From: Diplolepis rosae
Taxonomy: Eukaryota; Arthropoda; Insecta; Hymenoptera; Diplolepididae
NCBI GenBank assembly: GCA_030998225.1
Contig: JAPYXD010000250.1
Coordinates: 4,898,001 to 4,962,000, forward strand
DNA: 64,000 nt
Direction: 5' to 3'
Below are positions 25,174 to 35,911 of the stretch, piece by piece. Numbering within the stretch: the first letter of the stretch is position 1; each line of letters starts with the position of its first letter. A program made the position numbers and the translations under genes. Below the pieces are notes generated by a model. The model saw only the letters and a list, made by a program, of their open reading frames with translations. It did not search any database and had not been told where the DNA came from.

Positions 25174-25610
25174 TTTATTTTCCATTTAGACGTTGGAAAT
25201 TTATAAAATTTACACTCACTTTTCCTGCTTGTATTTTTACAATTCACAACACAACAACTTCGGTGGCTCATTTCAACTATATTTTTTTAATTAAAACAAA
25301 ATTTAGATTTGCACATTTATTTTGATTGCTCGGAAATATAAAACAGCCTCCTTTAACGCCTAAATTATCCACTACGTGCGCTGGCGTCGATCTAACTCTC
25401 CCTACCATGACTCTGCACGGTGCCTATAGACAGACAGACAGACACTTTCGTAAAAACCGTTTTTTCTGACTCAGGGGGTCTCAAAACGTAAAGATTTGAT
25501 GAAAATTTCGAAAGTCATTTTTCACATAAAACCAATATCTTCTCATCCATGATGAGAATGTAAAAAATAGTTATAAATAACTGGCTTATATCGACCCGCA
25601 ATAATATTAA

Positions 25611-26775
25611 TAGATAGATGATTTTTTACTTTGGCTTTAGGGTCCAGAAATAATGTAAACTCAGGGTTTCATTTTTTCCTCAAACGTTTTTCGACTCAGA
25701 TTGGAGTCCTCATCAGTGAGATTTATTTCTATAAAAAGACAAAGGAAGAAAAGAATAAAAAATTGCACGTGTGAGGGATAAACATTGTGTTGACAAACGA
25801 TATAAATGAATTGCACTTGTGAAACTATAGAATAGGTCTAACTACATTTACGAATAAAAAATTGAAAATTGTACAAAATTTGCTATAAAAATACATAGGG
25901 AAGGGACTTAAAAAATTTGAACACGTGTGACGGATAACATTATGATAAAATTGCACATGTAAACCATATATTTGATCCATACTAACTAAATTCGAACAAA
26001 AATAAATAAAAAGTGTGCAGAATTTTTCTATAAAAAATGCAAAGGAAGAACCTTAAAAATTACACATGTGACGGATAGACATTATGGTAAAAAATGATAT
26101 GAAAGAATTGCACGTTTGAAGCTATAAAATTGGTATGAATAACTGAGTTTGCGAAAAAAACTATACAAAAGGTTTTTTTGTGTGAAATTACATCCTGTGC
26201 AAAATTTTCCCCTATAAAAATGCAAAGGAAGAATCTTAAAATTGCACTTGTGACGAAAAACTTTTGTGGTAAAACTGACATAAAAGAGTTGCATATATGA
26301 CACTACCAAATTGGTCTAACTATATAAGAATACATAATGAATAAACTTAAAGAATTGAAGTGTGTCAAATAAACATTGTAGTAAAAGGGGGAGTAAATTC
26401 TAAATTTTTCAGCCTCATCAGGAAGTTGTATATAGATACAATGTTTAATTTATTTTAATAGAAACATTAGAAGATAAAAAGTCCCTTCCCTATGTATTTT
26501 TATAGCAAATTTTGTACAATTTTCAATTTTTTATTCGTAAATTTAGTTAGACCTATTCTATAGTTTCACAAGTGCAATTCATTTATATCTTTTGTCAACA
26601 CAATGTTTATCCGTCACACGTGCAATTTTTTATTCTTTTCTTCCTTTGTATTTTTATAGAAGTAAATCTCACTGATGAGGACTCCAATCTGAATCGAAAC
26701 GTTTGAGGAAAAAATGAAACCCTGAGTTTACATTATTTCTGGACCCTAAAGCCAAAGTAAAAAATCATCTATCTA
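25611..26775. mobile_element. Foldback repeat R with internal tandem units
   Basis: Arms 25611-25910 and 26475-26775 are complementary, starting TAGATAGATGATTTTTTAC and running through GGCTTTAGGGTCCAGAAATA. The centre holds about four degenerate head-to-tail units of 140-180 bp (starting near 25740, 25890, 26040 and 26215), each containing an ATTGCAC-x-TGTGA word, an AATTGCAC word and CTATAAAAATGCAAAGGAAG. Each arm carries a CTGATGAGGACTCC...CGAAACGTTTG motif. A partial copy lies at 33970-34065. The minus-strand ORFs at 26060-26309 fall in the tandem units and are not genes. Confidence 0.7.
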
Positions 26776-27129
26776 GTAAAAAATAGTATTTTGGTATTTT
26801 ATTATTGTCTCTACCTCGACACATTCAGATACACACACATACACACACGTGCTCGCATATGATTATTATGATTCAATACGAATTCACACCGTTCCGCTGA
26901 ATTTTCGAGACAAAAAACCATAAAAATTGCTTGCTAACTCCCGAGTTTTTTTAACCATCTCACAGCAAACGTCGCTCGTATAGGAATTGTATTTCTTTTG
27001 ACACACTAACGGCATATTTTTCTGTTAGGCTTGTATTTTATTACTGACATCAAGATAAACTTTTAAAATAGCGTACTGTGAAAATTACTGAAAAAAATAT
27101 TCCGGTGAAACAAGTAAATTTTAAGGGTT
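26776..27129. other. Spacer with a short CA-rich microsatellite
   Basis: Contains ACACACACATACACACAC near 26833 and otherwise AT-rich sequence. No gene or delimited repeat seen. Confidence 0.4.
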
Positions 27130-28010
27130 GATATAATATTTTGTCCGGTTTCTAAATGGATCTTATCTGGGCTCTATAAGATTTTTATCCGGTTTGTAGC
27201 CGGGTCCTCAAAATACGTATACTCGGTTCTTATTCGGCGCTACTGGATTTGTAGCCGGTTTTTGTCCCCGGAGCTTAACCGGGTTCTATCTGGGATCGCA
27301 TAATATCTACACTGAGAGAAAAAGTACAGGGAAAATTAGAGTTAAGACTAATATTTACCGGTTTTGACGGCAACGGAGGGATACTCGCTTGGAAGGTTAA
27401 GTTTACTGTTTTCACAGTAAAAAATCTGTTTTCAAGCTAGGTAATTTTTTCTGATTAAATTGACAGTACTTTTTCGTTACACGTACACCGAAAAAAATCT
27501 CAGTAGGTTTCACTAGTTTTTAACTTACTTTCCGTAATTTGTAAAGGCCCCAAGTGTCATTTTTGAAGTTAGATGGACTGCAGGAATATAGGTAAATCAA
27601 AATAAGAGCAGTAATTGAATCGATGAATATTCTTAGTACATTTCAAAACTTTATTTACTTTCAAGCAAACACTAACTTACTATTTTATACACACACTTAC
27701 CTACAAACACACACCCCCCTCTTCACTACACAAACGCTCGTTTAGGCAGTATTAAAAATTATTCTTAACGCTGCGGATTCGAACCCTCTCTACTTATAAT
27801 TAACGCATTACTAACCTAACGACTAAGCCTCTCGGCTGTGCACGCTTGAAATACAAGAAAGAAAATAGCGCTTATAACCTGCAACTACTGCAAGGCCGTG
27901 TAAAAAGTGTTTGGGCCCCGTGTAATCGGGAATTTTTAAATTTTATGCCAATTTATGATTCTGATTAAAATTTTTAAGATTTCTAATTATTAAATTGATT
28001 TTCTATAAAC
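27130..28010 (+). repeat. G-family element, copy G3
   Basis: Direct repeat of 20110-20945: CCGGTTTGTAGCCGGGTCC-type words at 27145-27300, the shared core (ACGGCAACGGAGGGATACTC) at 27310-27720, then the tRNA-like tail at 27765-27845. It lacks the first of the two tandem CCGG blocks present in G2. No coding capacity. Confidence 0.62.
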
Positions 28011-28309
28011 ACACTAAAAAGTCCATGTAAATTTGTCAGAATTTTTCCTCTTTTTTATCGGACTTTTTCGACGCAAAAAAAAGCAAAAATTTATTTTCCC
28101 TTTTATCGATCATTTTCTCCTTCTTCCCTCTTCTCTTTACAACGTGTCTACCTTCATTTTTCTACATATCATTGACAACCTGTGTTCAAGGAGAAATTAT
28201 TCAGATTTTTATTATCATGCACAATTACGAACCAATGTTAGTAATTATATTAGGAAATTTGAACATTTATGTGGTAAAGCTGAAGAAATCTGAGAATAAT
28301 TCTGCTCCA

Positions 28310-28410
28310 AGCTGGGTTCGAACTCGCGCACTCGTGGTCCGTAGGCTAGAACGTAGACCGCTGACCTGTGAAACCATTCCAACGGCACTTCGATTATTAG
28401 TTACATGACC
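28310..28410 (-). repeat. tRNA-derived SINE-like segment
   Basis: The minus strand has GAGTTCGAACCCAGCTTGG (B-box-like) preceded by GGTCTACGTTCTAGCCTACG and a weak D-arm-like GGTTTCACAGGTCAGC. The A box is poor and no full cloverleaf forms. The plus-strand ORF here (NSAPSWVRTRALVVRRLE) is the usual artefact of reading through a tRNA-derived sequence. Confidence 0.45.
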
Positions 28411-28439
28411 CACAGCCTGAGATGCCCCATTTTTTTTCG

Positions 28440-29010
28440 AGTTTTACTTCGAAAAACCCTACTATTGTTGGTTTTTATGAAGTTAACTTTATGAAAATTT
28501 TTATAAAAATAGTTGACTTCATAAAAAGTCACTAATTTTAAAACATTTTTATTTTTAAAAAGTAGCTTTATACAGTTTTTAATGACTAAGGACCATCTGT
28601 ATATAGTTTTTTTATAAAGTGAACATTATAAAAAAATGTATACATTATGAGTATTAATAATGTAATTTTATGAAAACTGAATAAATATACCAATTTTGTA
28701 TATAGTAAACCTTATGAAAGTTTTATAAAGTTTTCTATTTTTATGGAGAACTTTTTTTTATTAAGACTAAACTTTATAAAAATTTTGAATGGTTGACATT
28801 ATGAAAAGTCAGTATTTTTATGAGGATTCGCCTTTTTTATAAAAAATCGCATTTCATAAAAAGACCGGACTCTATAAAAAAAATTAAAGTGGACTTCATA
28901 AAAAGTCATTAATTTTACGAAGTTTTTTGTTTTTATATAAAGTAGCGTTTTATAAAAAAAAAGCAAACATTTATGAATATTTTTTCAAGTTCACTTCTTC
29001 AAATAGGTAC
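28440..29010. repeat. TTTATAAAA/CTTCATAAAAAGT word-rich repeat
   Basis: About 570 bp dominated by variants of ACTTCATAAAAAGTC, AACTTTATGAAAA and TTTATAAAAA in both orientations, spaced 20-60 bp. It looks like another motif-saturated element; clear ends were not found. Confidence 0.45.
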
Positions 29011-29537
29011 ACGTACACATTTACGCTAAGTCACTTTGTAAATGGTACTTTTTCTCCTCCTTAAACGACATGTCGTCCAATCAGCGAACAGCAGACTGCG
29101 GACGCACGTGTGGTCAGCCGCGCTGTCGCAGTAATACAAGTTCCAAAATTTCGAACCGTAATTGCGAGAGTAGTCTAGTGGCGTTAGTTGAAGAACTTAG
29201 GTGCGTTAAAAATAAATAAAGGGAATCGACAAGGAACAATGAAGAATCAATAGTGGCACTATGAAATGGTGCAATGAAAAAAAAAAATGTTTTCTTCAAT
29301 TTGGAATTATTGCCATTGGAGATGGTAAAATTCACTTTTATTGATTTGTCTTTCTAAACCCTACTGTAATCGAAATATAAGAACGCTTGGAAGTGAAACG
29401 TAGCCATCATAGATGGTTCAAATTTGCTTTAATATTTTCATTTCCAGGACAGACAGCGAGAAATGATTGACATAATAAACGTTACCATTATGATAGGACT
29501 TTTCACAACTTTTTCCAATATAGTTCTGGTTTAATGT
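29011..29537. other. Spacer, no gene recognised
   Basis: Slightly GC-richer at 29060-29110, with CCAATCAGCGAACAGC and CGCACGTG, which could be promoter-like, but no transcribed gene is evident next to it. The minus-strand ORF at 29114-29335 is not supported. Confidence 0.3.
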
Positions 29538-30701
29538 CCGGGAAGTTAGCACCGCCATTTTGTTTTTTCAAAAAAACAAAAGTTGTGCTGAATTGTGTTA
29601 AGTTTGTGCTGAATTGTGCTGGAAACGATTTTGGAAAAAAATCAAAATTAGGGCTAAAATTTTGAAAAAACGATTTTTTTACCACCACCGCCATTTTGTT
29701 TCTTTGAAAAAACAAAAGTTGTGCTGAGTTGTGCTAGGTTTGTGCTGGATTGTGCTGCAAACGATTATTGAAAAAAATGAAAATTGGGGCCATAAATTCT
29801 AAAAAACGATTTTTTTACCAGCATCGCCATTTTGTTTTTTCGAAAAAATAAAAGTTGTGCCGAATTGTGCTAGGCGAGAACAATAAATATCTTCCTCATC
29901 AATTATCTCTCAGACGCATCATTTTCAAAATAAATACATATTTGTCAATTTCAAAATTTGTTTAGACATACAATTTTCAAAAATGCGAATTTCGCAAAAA
30001 CAAAAGTTGTGCTGAGTTGTGCTAGGCAAGAACAATAAATCTCTTCCTCAACAATTTTCTCTGAAACGCATCTTTTTCAAAATAAATACATATTTGTCAA
30101 TTTCAAAATTTGTTTAGACATACAATTTTCAAAAATGCGAATTTCGAAAAAACAAAAGTTCTGCTGAGTTGTGCTAGGCCAGAGCAATAAATCTCTTCCT
30201 CAACAATTTTCTCTCAGATGTATCCTTCACAAAAAATATTCTTCTCAAATAGTTCTAAAAATAAGTCCAAATACATTTTATTCTGAAATTTAAATTCATA
30301 AAACTATGGTACTTCAAAGTATTCGAATAATTTTTGTAAGTCTGATTTTCAGCAGTCCCAAGAGTCCTGTTGAGAGTTCTGTATTCAACTTTAATAGTTC
30401 TACAAATAAGTCTAAACACATTTTGTTCTAAAATCGAAGTTCAAGAAACTATGACACTTCAAAGTTTTCAAAAATCTCGGTTTTAAGATTTTCAAGAGTT
30501 CTGTTTGGAGTTCTCTATTCGAGAAATCTTTAATAAACTTCTCATTGGAAGTTTTTTCAACTCTAAAGTTTCCTCGATACTTTTTCTCGGCGAACTAAAG
30601 AAACATGTTTACCGACCGGGCTCAATTTGCCATTCAATATTCTATTATTAGACAAAAGGGGATTTTCAGGTTTTTGATGACATTGCCGACATCACTAGAC
30701 C

Positions 30702-31161
30702 TGGTGTGACCATAATTGATTTTTGAAAAGTAGGACAAAAAGGTTTGAAAAATGAGGACAAAGTAGGACATAAAAGTTTGAAAAAGAGGACAAAGTAAGA
30801 CAGAAAAGTTTGAAAAAGAGGACAAGATAGGACAGAAAAGTGACTATTTTATCAAATGTTATCAACGCTTAACATCTTATATTTTTATTTTTGAACCTTG
30901 TTGCATTTTAATTAATGATCTATTGAGTTGAAAGATTATTTTTGAGTTGTTGAGACTTGCCAATTGACGAAGAAATCGTTAGATGCCATTGAATGATAAA
31001 ATTTGGTACAAGAAAAAATCCAAAAGTTGATTAAAAAATAAAAATTTATCTTTTGAAAATCCACACAAAAATCCGGACAAAGTCGAAAATCCTGTAGGAC
31101 AACTCACACAAGCACTAAAATGAGGGCATGTCCGGGGAAATCCGGACGGATGGTCACCCTA
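30702..31161. mobile_element. 460-bp hAT-type MITE with 8-bp target duplication
   Basis: ACTAGACC flanks both sides (30694-30701, 31162-31169). Termini are TGGTGTGACCAT and the complement of ATGGTCACCCTA, 10 of 12 matching. An 8-bp duplication with GGGTGACCAT-type ends fits the hAT superfamily. Inside, 30724-30840 holds four tandem units of about 30 bp of the form GAGGACAAAGTAGGACAGAA. Non-coding. Confidence 0.82.
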
Positions 31162-31234
31162 ACTAGACCATACATTGTGTGCATGCCAAATTTCAATCAA
31201 CTCAAACAACATTTGTCCAACTTAGGACGATTCA

Positions 31235-32052
31235 TATTTTATGTGCCACCAGCGTGCAAACTCGTTTTTTCGCTACAGTTAACAGTAGCGCAATGTAGTA
31301 TATTGCGTTACAGAGGAATGAAATGTAAAAATTGAACTGCGCATGCGCCTATAGCGTGGCAACGGAGCAAAATTTTCTTCTTCTTCGTACAGCGTTACCA
31401 CCTTACTGGCAAAGCCTTGAACATTTGAACTGCGCAGGACTATTCGCGCCTCGCCCAAGTGCGAATTGCCGAAGGTGATAATACGGCACAATATCGGCAG
31501 CCAAGGGTCGGCCATTGTTATTGGGCCAGTGTCACTGTTTGCATCGGTCAAGTGCTGGGCCGATGACGGCGATCTTTGTCGAGTGTTTAAATTTACCGAC
31601 CTTCAGCCGAAACTTGGCCCAGTGTCGGCCCGATACCAAGCCGCTTGTCACTTTCAGTATGACAGTATGGCATCCAGTTCTGAAAGTAGAAGAGCCAGAG
31701 TCAGCTCATGGACGGCACATTACTGGGCTATGTGTCACGTTTACGACGGCAAACCATTCTGGAAGTGAAAAAATCAGAGTTCGGCACAGCATTGGCCGGC
31801 TGCTGTGCTGAAAACAAGTGCTGGCGGCCAGAGTTTGGGCCAGCATTGGCCGCCAAGTGCATACCGGAGTTATCATTCCAGCAACGGCACGATATTGGCA
31901 GCCGATCTTCGGCAAATTTTTGGCGATGCTGGGCCAGTGTTGGGCCGTATCTAATTTCGTACTTGGGCGGCTTCGTCTCGGCTTCGATCTCCTGCGAGCA
32001 TTGTTGCTCGTTACGCAATAACCCTCATTGTGCGCCTAAGCACGTAATATAC
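31235..32052 (+). mobile_element. E-family element, copy E2, split by F
   Basis: Starts TTTTATGTGCCACCAGCG and ends GCACGTAATATACTATT, aligning with E1 (15471-16115) in the same orientation. The loop of its GCGCAGGA...TCCTGCGAGC stem is interrupted by element F at 31453-31968. Confidence 0.62.
31453..31968. mobile_element. 516-bp GGCCCAGTGTTGG-rich element F inside E2
   Basis: Termini are GCCCAAGTGCGAATT and the complement of TAATTTCGTACTTGGGC. The interior is GC-rich and saturated with TTGGGCCAGTGT, GGCCAGCATTGGCC and CGGCACA words in both orientations, which generates six overlapping ORFs of 67-116 codons, all artefacts. The E1 and E3 copies lack this insert. Confidence 0.68.
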
Positions 32053-33471
32053 TATTAAATAGTCATTTTATATCAGGTTCAAAACTGTTCAATTTTTAAT
32101 TCTTAATTTTGAAAACAATTATGCGACAAAAAACGTTCCGTCTCGGCATTCTCCACGTGCGTATATTTTTGAAACATCAATTCTAAGACTTTTAAAATTA
32201 AAAGTTAATATTTTCTCGAAAATGAGATTTTGAGATTATTTTGAATACTTTGAAGTACCAAAGTTTTGTGAATTTTAATTTCAGAATAAAATGTATTTGG
32301 ACTTATTTTTAGAACTAATTCAGAAGAATCCAGAACTGCAAACAGAACTCTTGTAATTCTGAGAAATGAGTTTTTATTTGGAAAATATTAATCTGTATTG
32401 GAAAATGTTATGAGAGATTATTGTTGTACTCGCCGAACAAATTTTGAAATTGACAAATATGTACTTATTTTGAAAAAGATACGTCTGAGAGATAATTGAT
32501 GAGAAAGAGATTTATTGTTCTCGCCTAGCACAACTCAGCACAACTTGTGTTTTTTCGAAATTCGCATTTTTGAAAATTGTATGTCTAAACAAATTTTGAA
32601 ATTGACAAATATGTATTTATTTTGAAAATGATGCGTCTGAGAGATAATTGATGAGGAAGAGATTTATTGTGCTCGCCTAGCACAACTCAGCACAACTTTT
32701 GTTTTTTCAAAATTCGCATTTTTGAAAATTGTATGTTTAAACAAATTTTGAAATTGACAAATATGTATTTATTTTGAAAATGATGCGTCTGAGAGATAAT
32801 TGATGATGAAGAGATTTATTGTGCTCGCCTAGCACAACTCAGCACAACTTTGTTTTTTTCGAAATTCACATTTTTGAAAATTGTATGTTTAAACAAATTT
32901 TGAAATTGACAAATATGTATTTATTTTGAAAAAGATGCGTTTCAGAGAAAATTGTTGAGGAAGAGATTTATTGTTCTCGCCTAGCACAACTCAGCACAAC
33001 TTGTGTTTTTTCGCAATTCGCATGTTTGAAAATTGTATGTTTAAACAAATTTTGAAATTGACAAATATGTATTTATTTTGAAAATGATGCGTCTGAGAGA
33101 TAATTGATGAGGAAGATATTTATTGTGCTCGCCTAGCACAATTCGGCACAACTTTTATTTTTTCAAAAAAACAAAATGGCGGTGCTGGTAAAAAAATCGT
33201 TTTTTTCAAAATTTTAGCCCTAATTTTGATTTTTTTCCAAAATCGTTTGCAGCACAATTCAGTACAAACCTAGCACAACTCAGCACAACTTTTGTTTTTT
33301 CAAAAAAACAAAATGACGGTGCTGGTAAAAAAATTGTTTTTTCAAAATTTTAGCCCTAATTTTGATTTTTTTCAAAAATCGTTTGCAGCACAATTCAGCA
33401 CAAACCTAGCACAATTCAGCACAACTTTTCTTTTTTTGAAAAAAACAAAATGGCGGTGCTAACTTCCGGGA

Positions 33472-34072
33472 AATTCTGGTTTATTCTCTAAAATGGTAAT
33501 TCTTCTCACAAAACGTAATACATTTAGCCATCAAATTTCTTTCTGTGTACTTAACATAATATACGTTCTTTTAACCTTTCATGGCCTTGACAAATTCTGT
33601 ATTTTGGAAAATTAAATCCTATTTTTCAGATTTTACTGTGCAGTGAATTGCAAAACAACATCTCTTGAAACATATTTCTGCATAATATTTTTAATAGTTT
33701 CTGGTAGTAAACTGTCTTTATCCCTTAGTTGAGGTATGGAATTTTTCTGAAAAAGGTCGAATGTATTGAGTATTATATTTTAGATATTATAAAATTAAAA
33801 CACATAGTATTGAAAAATTTATAATTTAAAAGTTCAATAGTGTACAATTACAAATTGGATGCCTTCTGATTTCCATGATTTTTTGCAAGAAGTCAAGAAA
33901 AACCACTAAAAATTGTACAAATTTAAATAAATAAATAAAATTTAAATTCAAAATTTGATATATTTAAAAATTATTTCTCACTGATGAGGACTCCAACCTG
34001 AATCGAAACGTTTGAAAGAATATAAGAACTGAGTTTTCATTATTTCTGGACCCTAAAGCCAATTTATACATA
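33472..34072. other. Spacer with a partial R repeat
   Basis: AT-rich. 33970-34065 matches the arm end of foldback R (CTGATGAGGACTCC...CGAAACGTTTG, then TTATTTCTGGACCCTAAAGC). No gene seen. Confidence 0.45.
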
Positions 34073-34319
34073 TACGCTCTGTGCGTGACTGCAGCGCCAT
34101 AGCATAAGTGAACTAAAGGAGGCAGTTCGAGAGCTTTTACAATGTATTATAATGGGGCTCAGTTATAAAAATGTTTATTATCAATAAAAAAAAAAAACAA
34201 TTTAATTCACTTTAAAATTCAATTGTTTTTCCTTGTGAAGTATTTGTGTGAAATCAGCAGTAAAAAGTAAGTATTATTCATTACAAAAATGATATAGAAA
34301 CCAGTAAATATAAGGTTAA

Positions 34320-34574
34320 GTTAATGACAGATCAAAACAGACATCACACCGTGATGAAAAATTTCTACAAACAACATTATTGAAGGCTGAAGAATTTTAT
34401 TTTAAAAATTATTTAAATGCTTTATATAAGGCTGTGATTGCCGAAGAACTCAATGATCAAAATAATACTGAAAACTTAGAAAACTGTGAAAGTTTAAGTA
34501 ATAGTAAAGATGAAAAGATATTATTTAAGCGAAGTTTTACTGGAACTGACATCAGCAATACATTAAACAAATAA
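34320..34574 (+). CDS. Exon-like ORF in the H2 interior
   Basis: An open frame runs through 34320-34574, with CAAAACAG at 34337 as a possible acceptor. It reads HRDEKFLQTTLLKAEEFYF and on to FKRSFTGTDISNTLNK, then TAA. The balanced residue composition suggests a real C-terminal exon. It has no counterpart in H1. The family is not recognised. It could be a captured host fragment or a remnant of the autonomous H transposon. Confidence 0.35.
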   Translation, partial: VNDRSKQTSHRDEKFLQTTLLKAEEFYFKNYLNALYKAVIAEELNDQNNTENLENCESLSNSKDEKILFKRSFTGTDISNTLNK

Positions 34575-34602
34575 TATAGCTTCTATTCTTTAAGTTTAGG
34601 TG

Positions 34603-35911
34603 CACGGAGAAAAATAGTTGAAGTAATTTTACTCAACTCTGTCGATTAAACTTGGGACATAAGGACATTTGAACATCTATTAAATCCTAGTCGGGTAAAA
34701 TCAATTTGATATATACCTAATTCACCGAAATTGAATAACAATAAGCGTTACATAAGGAATAGTAAGGAGTTGAGTAAAACGTTGTCGACGACAGGGCACC
34801 AACATGTGTCAGTGGGTTAACATGAAATGTATAAGTATATCACCGACGCTTGAGGTGCTTCAAACCGTAGTTGGGTAAAATGAGCATCGGGCGTATTATT
34901 TGAACTGGCAATGGTATGCTTCTCTCAAATGAAAAAAAAATTCTTACCTCGAGCCTACCAATAGTCATCCGGTACATATACATAAACAACTTACAAAACC
35001 ATTCACACCATTCAGACGTAGCCAATCACATTTCAAATTACAAATACACTTAAACATATAACCTTACATATATAAACCTAATAACTACACTTATATATAG
35101 TACGATACGCTTTCGTCGAATCACGCACACGCTCGCTTACAATGCTGAGATAGAAAATTTGGAACTTTCTTATATAGTGACTGCATGAGTTATTCAGAGC
35201 TTGTGAGAGTAAGTGCCGTCAATAAAATTTTTTAGCCTTACTCAAGTAAAAATAAATCGACGTTTTTCATAAAATTTCATAAAATTGCATTATTATTAAG
35301 AAGTATCTTGTATAAAAACATTTAAAAGAAGGTTCTTTTATTTTCTGTGTTTTATATTTTCGAAATATGGATTTTACATTTGCGAATTCCAAATTATTAT
35401 TCTGCCTGAGTAATTTATGTGATATTTCATATTTTATGTAATACACTTATCGACTTTTTTTTGTTTAAATTTTCATAATATCAATTTAATTTTAAGAATT
35501 TAAGTTTTTGAAATTAAAAATTTGTTATGTGTGCCCAAGGCGCAGATTACTTTCATTCGTTCCTGCGTGAATAAATGTAGCTGTTGGAATAAATCTTGCG
35601 ATTCACGGTTTACTCAACTCTCGATTGAAGCGTAGAGTAGAATGAACGGAAAGCTCTACTATTTATGTGATTTAATAAAAGATTGGTTTTTTATAATTAT
35701 ACTACGAGTAATAATATATATATTTAAAAATTTTTAATGCACGCTTTCATACTTCACCCAACACTTCTGAATTTTACTCAACTTTGGTTCATTTTCGAAC
35801 ATTTATTATATCACAAATAAATACAGTGATACTAAATAACTTCTAACTTGTCCTTATGTCCCAAATTTGATCGGAAGTTGAGTAAAATTACTTCAACTAT
35901 TTTTCTCCGTG
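34603..35911 (+). mobile_element. A-family element, copy A3 (best-preserved copy)
   Basis: Starts CACGGAGAAAAATAGTTGAA and ends with its complement TTTTTCTCCGTG; the TIRs are about 60 bp and include TTTTACTCAAC and GGGACATAAGGAC. TG flanks both sides (34601-34602, 35912-35913). It is the reference for the empty sites of insertions in A1. An internal deletion of about 150 bp relative to A1 lies near 35270. No coding capacity; the 61-codon ORF at 34840-35025 recurs in A1 only by copy. Confidence 0.78.

Larger units (their letters stand above)
23562..25426 (+). mobile_element. H-family element, copy H1, inserted in B1
   Basis: Starts TACGCTCTGTGCG and ends with a degraded complement; TA lies on both sides (23560-23561, 25427-25428). 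B2 supplies the uninterrupted flanking sequence (CATAACTCTCGATAGAATTA on one side, CAGACAGACAGACAC on the other). The left 250 bp and right 280 bp match H2 (34073-36372), but the interiors differ completely. A TTAA foldback (23819-24867) is nested in its left arm. Confidence 0.72.
21265..25561 (-). mobile_element. B-family element, copy B1, split by A2 and H1
   Basis: Ends are ACATTCTCATC and its complement GATGAGAATGT. Pieces at 21265-21400, 22929-23560 and 25429-25561 match, in inverted order, the uninterrupted copy B2 at 46003-47172. A GC-rich, palindrome-prone tail (GCGCGC, CTTCGCGCTC words) lies at the left, extending to TCTGCCCGCTTCGTGGGC just outside. The body has degenerate tandem units containing GAGATACGAAAAAACG-like words. 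No transposase. The minus-strand ORF at 21180-21401 is an artefact of the GC-rich tail. Confidence 0.68.
29538..33471. mobile_element. 3.9-kb foldback element I with minisatellite arms
   Basis: Outer ends are inverted copies of GGAAGTTAGCACCGCCATTT. The arms (29538 to about 30330, and about 32225 to 33471) contain GTTGTGCTGAATTGTGCTAG blocks, GTTTTTTCGAAAAAACAAAA blocks, and units of about 145 bp (with TTGTCAATTTCAAAATTTGT and GCGTCTGAGAGATAATTGAT). There are about 2.5 units on the left and about 5 on the right. The loop (30331-32224) holds a hAT MITE (30702-31161) and element E2 carrying F. No transposase. ORFs here are repeat artefacts. Confidence 0.78.

Noticed and set aside
26820..26860. 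CA-rich microsatellite as a regulatory element
   Set aside because: Short simple repeat without any neighbouring gene.
31279..32058. Six overlapping ORFs of 67-116 codons
   Set aside because: They lie in the GC-rich motif-saturated element F and E2; overlapping on both strands with repeat-driven composition.
29840..33160. Regular ~145-bp units suspected to be a CRISPR-like array
   Set aside because: Whole units repeat without unique spacers, in both orientations; this is a minisatellite in foldback arms of a eukaryotic genome.
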